Made by a program: the position numbers and the translations under genes. From Candidatus Auribacterota bacterium (GTDB lineage: Bacteria > Auribacterota > JAFGBW01 > JAFGJP01): a stretch of 5,652 bases of DNA. The stretch covers positions 1 to 5,652 of the forward strand of contig JAFGJP010000034.1 of NCBI GenBank assembly GCA_016929035.1, written 5' to 3'. Shown here in pieces: positions 1 through 5,652 of this stretch (the stretch's first letter is position 1; every line of letters begins with the position of its first letter). Below the pieces are notes generated by a model that ran no database searches, had not been told where the DNA came from, and was given only the letters and a program-made list of their open reading frames with translations.

Positions 1-933
1 AAGAGGAGGAATGTGGATGTCAAGAACATGGATCCTGTAAAAAAGGTCTTCCCGGAAAGAGCCCTCCTGAACAAGTTTCTGAATGTCTTTATTGGTTGCC
101 GTAATGATCTTGATATCTGTTTTCATCGTTGTATTCGAGCCTACTCTTCGAAACTCCTTGAACTGAAGAACCCTGAGAAGCTTCACCTGCATGCTGTGCG
201 GCATCTCGGAGATCTCATCCAGGAAGACCGTGCCCTTATTGGCAATCTCAAAAAGGCCGATCTTTCTCTCCAATGCGCTTGTAAAGGCCCCTTTTTCATG
301 GCCGAAAAGCTCGCTTTCAAACAGGCTTTCCGGAATAGCTGAGCAGTTGATCACAACAAAGGGCTCCTGGCTTCTTTCGCTCAAGCGGTGGATCTCCCTC
401 GCCACAAGCTCCTTACCTGTTCCGGATTCCCCGGAAATAAGGACCGTGCTGACGGTTGCGGCCGCGTTGGGAATGAGCTGGAGGATTTTTTTCATTCTGC
501 TTGATTCCGCAATAAAATCCTCTGGCATGCTCGTTGACTCAAAAGCTTTTTTCCGCCTGATATAGAGGTTGGCTTCATAAGCTTTCTGAATAACGTGGCT
601 GAGCTTTTCCAAGTCGCAGGGCTTGGTGATGTAATCATAGGCTCCGGCTTTTATGGCCTGAACAGCGCTGTCTATCTTGCTCACTCCGGTGAGGACGATA
701 ACCTGATGAAAAGGCCGGATTTCTTTAAGCTTCTTCAGAAGGTCCAGCCCCTTCATGTCAGGCAAGACTAGATCAAGAAGAGAAATGTCATACTGGTCTT
801 TTTCCGCAGCCGCAAGAGCTTCCCCGCCGTTTCTGGCCACTTTCGTCAGCATGCCCTTGCTTTCAAAGTGGGCGTTGAGGATCTGAGACGTCGCCTTGTC
901 ATCCTCAATGATCAGCATGGATATCTGGCTCAT
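1..933 (-). CDS. NtrC-family sigma-54-dependent response regulator (receiver + AAA+), C-terminus beyond the left edge
   Basis: Two-component response regulator that, when phosphorylated, should drive open-complex formation by sigma-54 RNA polymerase through ATP hydrolysis. The 311 visible residues hold a receiver domain (about 4-120) with acidic pocket E10/D11/D12, phosphoacceptor D54 in LLDLVLPD, T82 and K104 in the YITKP motif. The AAA+ domain starts near 138, with Walker A GESGTGKE (168-175), Walker B GTVFLDEI (234-241, D239/E240) and arginine-finger region FREDLFYRI (293-301). The sigma-54 contact loop reads GAFTSA (215-220) rather than the usual GAFTGA. The frame stays open to base 1, so the rest of the AAA+ domain and the expected Fis-type helix-turn-helix are outside the window. 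The ATG at 933 is chosen because its ATGA overlaps the kinase stop and a GGGAG lies 7 nt upstream. The pairing with the kinase gene makes it that kinase's partner (inference from adjacency). The target promoters cannot be told from the visible part. Confidence 0.96.
   Translation of the reverse strand, partial: MSQISMLIIEDDKATSQILNAHFESKGMLTKVARNGGEALAAAEKDQYDISLLDLVLPDMKGLDLLKKLKEIRPFHQVIVLTGVSKIDSAVQAIKAGAYDYITKPCDLEKLSHVIQKAYEANLYIRRKKAFESTSMPEDFIAESSRMKKILQLIPNAAATVSTVLISGESGTGKELVAREIHRLSERSQEPFVVINCSAIPESLFESELFGHEKGAFTSALERKIGLFEIANKGTVFLDEISEMPHSMQVKLLRVLQFKEFRRVGSNTTMKTDIKIITATNKDIQKLVQEGSFREDLFYRIHVLDIHIPPL
930..933 (-). other. ATGA stop/start overlap coupling kinase and response regulator
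   Basis: The kinase stop TGA (932-930) and the regulator start ATG (933-931) share bases in a 4-nt ATGA overlap. Such overlaps usually mean translational coupling, so the two proteins are made from one mRNA in linked amounts. Confidence 0.93.
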
Positions 934-2747
934 TGATATTCTCCCGGAAGCTTTATGATGACCCGCGTTCCTTTTCCTTCCTGGCTCTCAAGGCTAATTT
1001 CGCCGTCGTTATTCCTGACAATAAGCTGGCTGATAAAAAGCCCGATACCTGTTCCTTCTCTTTTGTTTTGAAAACCTTTCGTGGTCTGAAACGGCTGAAA
1101 GACTTTTTCCATCTGCTCCTGGCTGATGCCTACGCCCTTGTCAGCGATCTCGATGACAGCCCATGCCCGATTGTCTGCCTTTTCCTCGTAAAGTTTCAGA
1201 AAGACCGGGCCATCCTTTCCCTGATATGCTTCCTTGGCATTGATCAGCACATTCAGGACCGCCTGCTGGATCTGGCCGATACTGATTCTGACAGCCGGGG
1301 CTTCCTGGTAATCAACATGATATTCTATCAGATGATCCTGGAAATAAGGAACGATTATCTTGGAAATATCGCTGAGCACAGTCTTGAGATCTGCCATCTC
1401 TTTGGTATCTTCTGCCTCTTTGGCAAAGTAAAGGAGAGGATCAATTGTATCGATTATGCTTTGAATTGTGGTTTCGGTGGCTTTCAATATTTCGCCCCGC
1501 TTTTTTTCATCAGTTTCTTTCATGCATTCGCTGATAGAGTTCCGGATAAGAAAAACCGTGTTTTTCAGGTTGTGTGATATGCCGCTTGATATTTTTCCAA
1601 TAAGGCTGGTCTTTTCAGATGAAGCGAGGCGCTCAATGAGCTCCTGGTTGATGTATGAAAGCATCTCGTTTTTTTCTTCAAGGTCTTTCCGCATGGCGCC
1701 AAGCTTTTCTATCATGGCGTCAAAGCTGCGGGAAAGGTAGCCGATCTCATCATGAGTAGCGATGTTTGTTTTGACCGAAAGGTTGCCCTGGCTTATCTTT
1801 CCTATCTTCTCCATGAACGTCACAAGGGAATAGGTGAGCTTGCGACTCTGGTAGAACCCGCCGAAAACAACGATAAGAACCAGCAGGACGAGCGATGAAA
1901 AAATAAATATCCTGAGATACCTCAGCATAAAAAATGCTTTATCATAAGGGTAAAGGACTACTGTAATATAAGAAAAATCTGCTTCAGACATTTTATGTTT
2001 TTTATAGGCACATAAGTTCTTTTGATTATTAAAGCGGAAAATAATCTGCCCTGATTTGCTTCCTGTTATCTTTTTTAATACATCATCAGGAAACCTGTTG
2101 CCTGATTTGAGATATATCTCCGGTGCTGCAAGGATATCCCCTCTTTCACTCAAAAGAAAAAGCTCTGCGTCGCTGCCTAGCTGATGAAGTTCAAGCCAGT
2201 TCTGAAGGAAGACAGAAGAGACTGTAACTGAAAGAAAACAAAGGATATCCCCTGCTTCTGAAGAAACAGGAGTAACGAGATCCATGGAAGACTTTTGAGG
2301 AAGATCTCTTTCATGAAAAAAGAGAATTTTGAGCTCTTTTGCAGAAGATATTTCTGGATGAATGGTTTTATGAACATCCATCGTGTGCTTTTCGCTGCAT
2401 CCGAGAAAATCACCTGTCTGGCTCCATAGCGCAAAATCCATATCCTCTGGCATCAAGTCTTTAAGACGATGAATTTCTCTTATCTTTTCCTCAAAGGATG
2501 TTGCTTTCGACCGGATAATGGGGTTAGACGCGGCAAGGTAAAGGTTTCTCTCAACTTCAGAAAAGATTCTTTTTGTATTGGTTTGAACGACCTTCAGTTC
2601 ATCCCAGGCATCTTTTTGTCGTATCATAATAAAGGTCTGTACAACAAAAACATAAAGAAGAATACAGAAAAGGGTCAAAGGGATGACAGCAAAAAAAAGA
2701 TTCTGAAAAAGGATTCTATACGTCAGCTTTGTTGTTTTCAGCTTCAT
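930..2747 (-). CDS. Membrane sensor histidine kinase, Cache-like periplasmic sensor + HAMP + HisKA/HATPase
   Basis: Inner-membrane sensor kinase of 605 residues that should autophosphorylate on His and pass the phosphate to the adjoining NtrC-type regulator. Transmembrane helix 1 is about 16-41. A periplasmic domain of about 235 residues follows (42-276), whose size and pattern (for example VTPVSSEAGDILCFLSV, then a second fold with LFLLSERGDILAAPE) resemble a double Cache ligand-binding domain. Helix 2 is about 277-299, then HAMP (about 300-352, with DEIG at 333-336) and a coiled-coil linker. The H-box is SGISHNLKN with H392. ATPase motifs are the N-box NVLINAKEA (N499, N503), G1 DKGVGI (536-541) and G2 GTGIGL (565-570). 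No receiver or PAS domain is seen. The ATG at 2747 begins a natural positively charged cytoplasmic tail (MKLKTTK) but has no good ribosome binding site just upstream; an in-frame ATT at 2804 is an alternative. The sensor half is clearly more AT-rich (about 33% GC in sampled blocks) than the transmitter half (about 45-50%). The signal is unknown. Confidence 0.95.
   Translation of the reverse strand: MKLKTTKLTYRILFQNLFFAVIPLTLFCILLYVFVVQTFIMIRQKDAWDELKVVQTNTKRIFSEVERNLYLAASNPIIRSKATSFEEKIREIHRLKDLMPEDMDFALWSQTGDFLGCSEKHTMDVHKTIHPEISSAKELKILFFHERDLPQKSSMDLVTPVSSEAGDILCFLSVTVSSVFLQNWLELHQLGSDAELFLLSERGDILAAPEIYLKSGNRFPDDVLKKITGSKSGQIIFRFNNQKNLCAYKKHKMSEADFSYITVVLYPYDKAFFMLRYLRIFIFSSLVLLVLIVVFGGFYQSRKLTYSLVTFMEKIGKISQGNLSVKTNIATHDEIGYLSRSFDAMIEKLGAMRKDLEEKNEMLSYINQELIERLASSEKTSLIGKISSGISHNLKNTVFLIRNSISECMKETDEKKRGEILKATETTIQSIIDTIDPLLYFAKEAEDTKEMADLKTVLSDISKIIVPYFQDHLIEYHVDYQEAPAVRISIGQIQQAVLNVLINAKEAYQGKDGPVFLKLYEEKADNRAWAVIEIADKGVGISQEQMEKVFQPFQTTKGFQNKREGTGIGLFISQLIVRNNDGEISLESQEGKGTRVIIKLPGEYQ
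941..945 (-). promoter_or_regulatory. Ribosome binding site of the response regulator
   Basis: GGGAG lies 7 nt upstream of the ATG at 933, inside the last codons of the kinase gene. It supports that start and shows that the regulator can also be initiated independently of pure re-initiation. Confidence 0.75.
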
Positions 2748-2815
2748 TCTGGTTTGAGCTTGAAAAGTCTGACTGTTTTGCAGGCCCCGGAAATTTGAAA
2801 AAATTTTCTCTCCTG
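2748..2815 (-). other. Gap between secretin and kinase genes with an orphan Shine-Dalgarno-like AGGAGAG
   Basis: These 68 bp follow the secretin TAA (2818-2816). AGGAGAG occupies 2814-2808, immediately after the stop, but no ATG, GTG or TTG lies at normal spacing. An ATT at 2804 sits 5 nt after the AGGAG and is in frame with the kinase (19 codons upstream of ATG 2747, no stop between). I see no hairpin with a T-tract and no convincing promoter, so the kinase is probably co-transcribed with the secretin. Confidence 0.5.
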
Positions 2816-4804
2816 TTATTCCCGGAGAAATTCCTTTTTCAGGTAACGCTTGCCCTTGTCGACCGGATCGACATAATAGTCAGGTGTTTCATAACCCTGC
2901 AGCTCTTCGGCATCGCGGGAAATCGCATATTCGGGAGACTCATAGAAATTCTTATCGCCCCCGACAATGCGCGGTGTCAGGAAAAGCACAAGTTCGTTTT
3001 TCCTTGTTCGTGATACCTTTTTCCTGAAGGGAAACCCGAGTATGGGAATATCTCCCAGGAAAGGAACTTTCCGTGTATCGTCAATAGCGAGTTCCTCGAT
3101 AAGCCCTCCCATGACAATGGTCACGCCGTCTTTGACAAGAACGCTTGTCTCCGCTTCCTGCGTCGCGACGATAGGGATGGTATTACCCTGGGATGTGCGG
3201 ATAGTATCTTCCACCGCGCTCACTTCCGGCTTGATCTTCATCAGGATAAACCCTTCATCATTGATCTTGGGAGTGACTGTCAGAATAACGCCGACATCAA
3301 TGAACGTCACGTTCTCAGCTGTCGTGGTCGTCGATTGTCCCTGGCTCACGGTATCGGTCACATAGGCCTCGCGCGTCGCCACCTGGATCTTCGCCTGCTC
3401 TCCGTCAACGACCATGATGCGGGGAGAGGAAAGGACCTTCGCATCGCCGACCGTCCTCAGGGCGTTGATGACCGCGTCAAAATCATTCTCATTGAGCTTC
3501 CCGCTGATGACGATCCTTGCTCCCCCTTCTGAAAAAGAGGTGATGCCGTCGGCAAATGACGTCTCCTCTTCAGAGGGCGTTTCTTCATCTTCATCCGTAG
3601 TCTCACTGGCTGTCTTTTGAGCAAGCTCGAATGCGCTCAAAACATCAAAGTCAAGGTTTTCCGCAACACTTTCAAAAACATAGTTCCAGTTAATGCCGTA
3701 CTGGAACTTGTCGTTCAGCTGGACCTGGACGATCTTCGCTTCGATAAGGACTTCGGGTATTTTTTCATCATAAGCCTGAACGATCTCGTCGATCTTTCTT
3801 ATATTTGACGGAAGATCCATGACAACAAGAGTATTCGTTCTTTCATCAGAAGAGATTTTTCCCACGTTGGGCGTAAGGAGCTCTTTTATTTTGGCTTCGA
3901 CTTTTTCATATGAGGCATAGTTCAGCTTATAGACCTTTGTTTCGATGCTCGGTGCGACATCATATTCTTTTATAACCTGTGTTATCTTCTCAATATTGCC
4001 ATAAATATCGGTCAGAATGATCTTGTTGGTTGCCGCGTCTTTCTGATAGCGCCCCTTGGCGGAAAGAATCCCCTTGATGATCTCTTCCGCCTGTGTTATG
4101 GACAGGTATTGAAGGGCGTACACCTCTGTATAAAGAGGCCTGTCAAGGTCTTCGATGGCCTTTTCGATTATGGCGATATTTTCTTTCGCGTCAACGACGA
4201 TCAGAGAATTTGTTCTCTGGTCCACGTTGATCGTCCCTATCTTGGACATCATGCCCTTGACAGAGCCCAGGGCGTCGTTCGCGTTTGCGTTGTGGAGAGC
4301 GATGATCTTCATTTCGCGGTTGTCAAAAAACTCCCGCCCGTAAAGCTGGAGATAATCCCTGTCTGTAATGATCTGATAAACGTCGCCTTTCTTGATATAG
4401 GCAAGGCCGGCTATCTCAAAAACATTTTTCAGCGCGTTCCATACGGTCACGTCTTTGAGAAAAAGCGTGATGCGGCCCTTGACGTTCTGTCCGATGATAA
4501 TATTGAGGTCGCCTTTCTTTGAAAGGATCTTCAAGACTTCGACGATATCGATGTCTTTAAGCTCGAGGGTGATGAGCTTCTGGCTGTCTTCGGATGAATT
4601 ATTCATGAACGAGGTATTTTCATCCGGCCCTTTTGGCTGATGATATTTCATAGCGTCTTGATTTTTCTCTGCCTGGACAGTTTTCGTATCAGCAGGGTCC
4701 GGCACTGGAGAAATAAGATGAGGTTCGGAATTTTCCTGGGAATATCCGGCTAACTGAAACATAATCAATAAGATAGCTGAAAATAAAAACATTTTTAGAC
4801 GCAT
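2816..4804 (-). CDS. Secretin (outer-membrane channel of type II secretion / type IV pilus family), GspD-like domain layout
   Basis: Forms the multimeric outer-membrane pore through which folded proteins or a pilus pass. The 662 residues begin with a signal peptide (about 1-22; basic MRLK, hydrophobic core; no lipobox Cys, so not a lipoprotein). A poorly conserved linker spans about 24-74. The N0/STN module covers about 77-148 (LITLELKDIDIVEVLKILS). Three repeated secretin N modules follow: N1 about 165-222, N2 about 226-284 and N3 about 289-346. N1 and N3 each carry the DxRTNxLxVxD-type signature. The pore domain runs about 350-615, with EVLIEAKIVQVQL, VLSSPRIMVVDGEQAKI, the hallmark VPFLGDIPILGFPFR (580-594) and LTPRIV (609-614). 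An acidic Ser/Thr-rich stretch (about 398-416) interrupts the early pore domain, and a Tyr-rich charged tail (616-662) follows it. One N0 plus three N modules matches GspD better than PilQ, which usually has AMIN domains and fewer N modules. No other gsp or pil gene is visible, so the partner machine is undetermined. Start: ATG with AAAGGA 8 nt upstream and a promoter above it. Confidence 0.96.
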   Translation of the reverse strand: MRLKMFLFSAILLIMFQLAGYSQENSEPHLISPVPDPADTKTVQAEKNQDAMKYHQPKGPDENTSFMNNSSEDSQKLITLELKDIDIVEVLKILSKKGDLNIIIGQNVKGRITLFLKDVTVWNALKNVFEIAGLAYIKKGDVYQIITDRDYLQLYGREFFDNREMKIIALHNANANDALGSVKGMMSKIGTINVDQRTNSLIVVDAKENIAIIEKAIEDLDRPLYTEVYALQYLSITQAEEIIKGILSAKGRYQKDAATNKIILTDIYGNIEKITQVIKEYDVAPSIETKVYKLNYASYEKVEAKIKELLTPNVGKISSDERTNTLVVMDLPSNIRKIDEIVQAYDEKIPEVLIEAKIVQVQLNDKFQYGINWNYVFESVAENLDFDVLSAFELAQKTASETTDEDEETPSEEETSFADGITSFSEGGARIVISGKLNENDFDAVINALRTVGDAKVLSSPRIMVVDGEQAKIQVATREAYVTDTVSQGQSTTTTAENVTFIDVGVILTVTPKINDEGFILMKIKPEVSAVEDTIRTSQGNTIPIVATQEAETSVLVKDGVTIVMGGLIEELAIDDTRKVPFLGDIPILGFPFRKKVSRTRKNELVLFLTPRIVGGDKNFYESPEYAISRDAEELQGYETPDYYVDPVDKGKRYLKKEFLRE

Positions 4805-4812
4805 GATAGAAA

Positions 4813-4818
4813 TCCTTT
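4813..4818 (-). promoter_or_regulatory. Ribosome binding site of the secretin gene
   Basis: AAAGGA ends 8 nt before the ATG at 4804, good spacing. It fixes the start, which is also the first residue of a well-formed signal peptide. Confidence 0.8.
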
Positions 4819-4840
4819 ATTTAAATGTGTTGACACTCCT

Positions 4841-4868
4841 ATTATACATTGAAATTTATATTTAACAA
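4841..4868 (-). promoter_or_regulatory. Predicted sigma-70 promoter of the secretin gene
   Basis: On the minus strand a perfect -10 box TATAAT (4846-4841) is preceded, after a 16-nt spacer, by TTGTTA (4868-4863), which matches 4 of 6 bases of the TTGACA -35 box. Transcription would start near 4834, giving a leader of about 30 nt that contains the ribosome binding site. It lies in the AT-rich gap after the beta-helix gene, so the secretin, kinase and regulator could form their own transcription unit. No sigma-54 -24/-12 element (GG and GC 10 nt apart) fits in this gap, so the neighbouring regulator probably does not act on this promoter as a sigma-54 activator. Confidence 0.55.
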
Positions 4869-4883
4869 TTCATAATTGGCCAA
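4866..4883. repeat. Small overlapping palindromes upstream of the secretin promoter
   Basis: CAATT and AATTG (4866-4870 and 4874-4878) flank a 3-bp centre and overlap the -35 box. The perfect 8-bp palindrome TTGGCCAA (4876-4883) overlaps the right arm. Their position at and just upstream of -35 would suit a regulator-binding site, but short AT-rich palindromes arise by chance, and no T-tract follows, so this is not an intrinsic terminator. Confidence 0.25.
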
Positions 4884-4892
4884 AGCGGACAC

Positions 4893-5651
4893 TTATTCGA
4901 TCAGGTTCTCGATCTCTTCCGCGCAATGTTCCATGAAACAGTTTTTCAAAGGGCCGTCGATAGGTCTCTCCATTTTGATGCCTGCCTTTGCCGAGGATAT
5001 CTTAAGATTTTCCATGATCGAATTCGGCATGGAATCTTTTTTCACATGCACGGCTGATTGATAATACCCTTCTTTGAAGCTTTCGTTGTCATAAGCGGCT
5101 TTGGCAAAGGTGATGGGCAAAACCCTATCCCCTCTGGCGATCAATCGACCTGAAGTTCCTACGATGAGGCTGGTATCCTTTTCAAAAAGGATCACAGCGC
5201 CGGGCATGATGGTCAATTCGCATCCCATGATCGAAACATTTGATGAGATCAGGTAGGTGTTGCCGCTGTACCACATTTCGTTTTCCGTTATGTTCCTGTT
5301 AATTTCTATTATCCTGTTTTCGAGGATATAGGCTCGTCTTTTTGATTCATTTTGAGCGCGCTGAAGAAAATCCTTCATCTCATTTGCCCGATGATTCTCT
5401 TCGCTGTCTATTTTCCAATCATTGACCGGCTTTTCTGTTATCCGTATATCTTCATTAATTTTTTTTCTATCAAAAACGATTTCATTGATAATCAGATTAT
5501 TCTGCTGTCGACTATTTTCGTTCTTTATTTCTTCTGCGTGCGCCTGCGGGACAAGCTGAATTCCTTTTTCTTTATTTAATTCGACATCTGTTATTTCTTT
5601 TTTTGATATTTCATTTTTGCAGAGGTCTTCAAAATCATATTTTCTGTCTCT
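4893..5651 (-). CDS. Beta-helix (pectin-lyase-like) protein, N-terminus beyond the right edge
   Basis: The frame is open from the right edge to TAA at 4895-4893, giving 252 visible residues with the start outside the window. The methionine at 5378 (visible residue 92) is a poor start choice: coding runs on through it, and it would lack both a signal peptide and a clear ribosome binding site. Residues 1 to about 125 are strongly charged and Asn/Glu/Lys/Gln-rich, without hydrophobic segments, and look like a linker or coiled region. From about 127 the pattern W-x3-NTYLISSNVSI, LTIMPGAVILF, GRLIARGD and LPITF (to about 182) is the familiar opening of right-handed parallel beta-helix surface proteins. 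About two more weak rungs follow (NLKISSAKAGI, LKNCFMEHC), then the protein ends, much shorter than a usual beta-helix. The 5' part is very AT-rich (about 27-28% GC in two sampled 60-bp blocks). It is probably exported or surface-exposed, but no enzymatic residues can be assigned. The function is not recognised; being a substrate of the adjacent secretin is only a possibility. Confidence 0.8.
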   Translation of the reverse strand, partial: RDRKYDFEDLCKNEISKKEITDVELNKEKGIQLVPQAHAEEIKNENSRQQNNLIINEIVFDRKKINEDIRITEKPVNDWKIDSEENHRANEMKDFLQRAQNESKRRAYILENRIIEINRNITENEMWYSGNTYLISSNVSIMGCELTIMPGAVILFEKDTSLIVGTSGRLIARGDRVLPITFAKAAYDNESFKEGYYQSAVHVKKDSMPNSIMENLKISSAKAGIKMERPIDGPLKNCFMEHCAEEIENLIE

Positions 5652-5652
5652 G

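Noticed and set aside
933..1577. A 214-codon plus-strand open frame opposite the kinase transmitter domain
   Set aside because: It is fully antisense to clear HisKA/ATPase motifs, and its product shows no recognisable domain. It arises from codon bias of the real gene.
2177..2434. An 85-codon minus-strand frame within the kinase sensor domain
   Set aside because: It is an out-of-frame shadow of the kinase gene, which reads through with clear domains in its own frame.
4109..4522. A 137-codon plus-strand open frame opposite the secretin N modules
   Set aside because: It is antisense to conserved secretin modules, with no domain of its own and no separate promoter or ribosome binding site.
4830..4858. 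A plus-strand TTGACA (4830-4835) suggesting a divergent promoter
   Set aside because: No good -10 box lies 16-18 nt downstream, and no plus-strand gene follows.
4861..4884. Possible sigma-54 -24/-12 promoter (TTGGCC ... AATTGTT, minus strand)
   Set aside because: The GG and TTG elements are about 3 nt too far apart, and the -12 element lacks GC. The sigma-70 reading of the gap fits far better.
4893..5378. The beta-helix gene as a complete 161-codon gene starting at 5378
   Set aside because: The same frame is open for another 91 codons to the window edge with consistent polar composition. The internal Met has no clear ribosome binding site or signal peptide.
5352..5579. A plus-strand 75-codon frame coding for a very hydrophobic, membrane-like peptide
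   Set aside because: It starts at TTG without a ribosome binding site and lies opposite the charged AT-rich coding segment. The complement of Glu/Lys/Asn-rich codons naturally reads as Phe/Leu/Ile.

Overview
The window reads as one co-directional block on the minus strand of a Gram-negative (diderm) bacterium. The diderm call rests on an outer-membrane secretin. An NtrC-type response regulator shows that the organism uses sigma-54. Base composition is mixed, about 45-50% GC in the regulator, the kinase transmitter half and much of the secretin, and about 27-35% in other parts. No ribosomal or lineage marker is present. The protein styles fit Desulfobacterota, Nitrospirota or Omnitrophota-like lineages, but that is an impression only.

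In transcription order, right to left: (1) 5651-4893, the 3' part of a gene that enters from beyond the right edge. It has a long charged, Asn/Glu/Lys-rich segment followed by a short right-handed beta-helix (pectin-lyase-like) region. (2) An 88-bp gap, 4892-4805, with a good sigma-70 promoter, a small AT-rich inverted repeat and a clear ribosome binding site. (3) 4804-2816, a complete secretin of 662 residues with a signal peptide, N0-N1-N2-N3 periplasmic modules and the C-terminal pore domain, which is the GspD layout. (4) A 68-bp gap with a strong but oddly placed Shine-Dalgarno-like sequence. (5) 2747-930, a membrane sensor histidine kinase with a periplasmic Cache-like domain, HAMP, H-box and ATPase. 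(6) 933-1, an NtrC-family response regulator (receiver plus AAA+) that overlaps the kinase by ATGA and runs off the left edge before its DNA-binding domain.

The likely working model is that the kinase reads a periplasmic or envelope signal and phosphorylates the sigma-54 activator, as PilS/PilR-like and NtrB/NtrC-like pairs do. The regulated target may be the adjacent secretion or pilus machinery that uses this secretin. No other type II secretion or type IV pilus gene lies in the window, so the secretin's partner machine is unknown. The beta-helix protein is a plausible surface or secreted protein, possibly a substrate. That link is inference from adjacency only.

All plus-strand open frames here are antisense shadows of these four genes. 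No tRNA, rRNA, CRISPR array, insertion sequence or convincing intrinsic terminator was seen.
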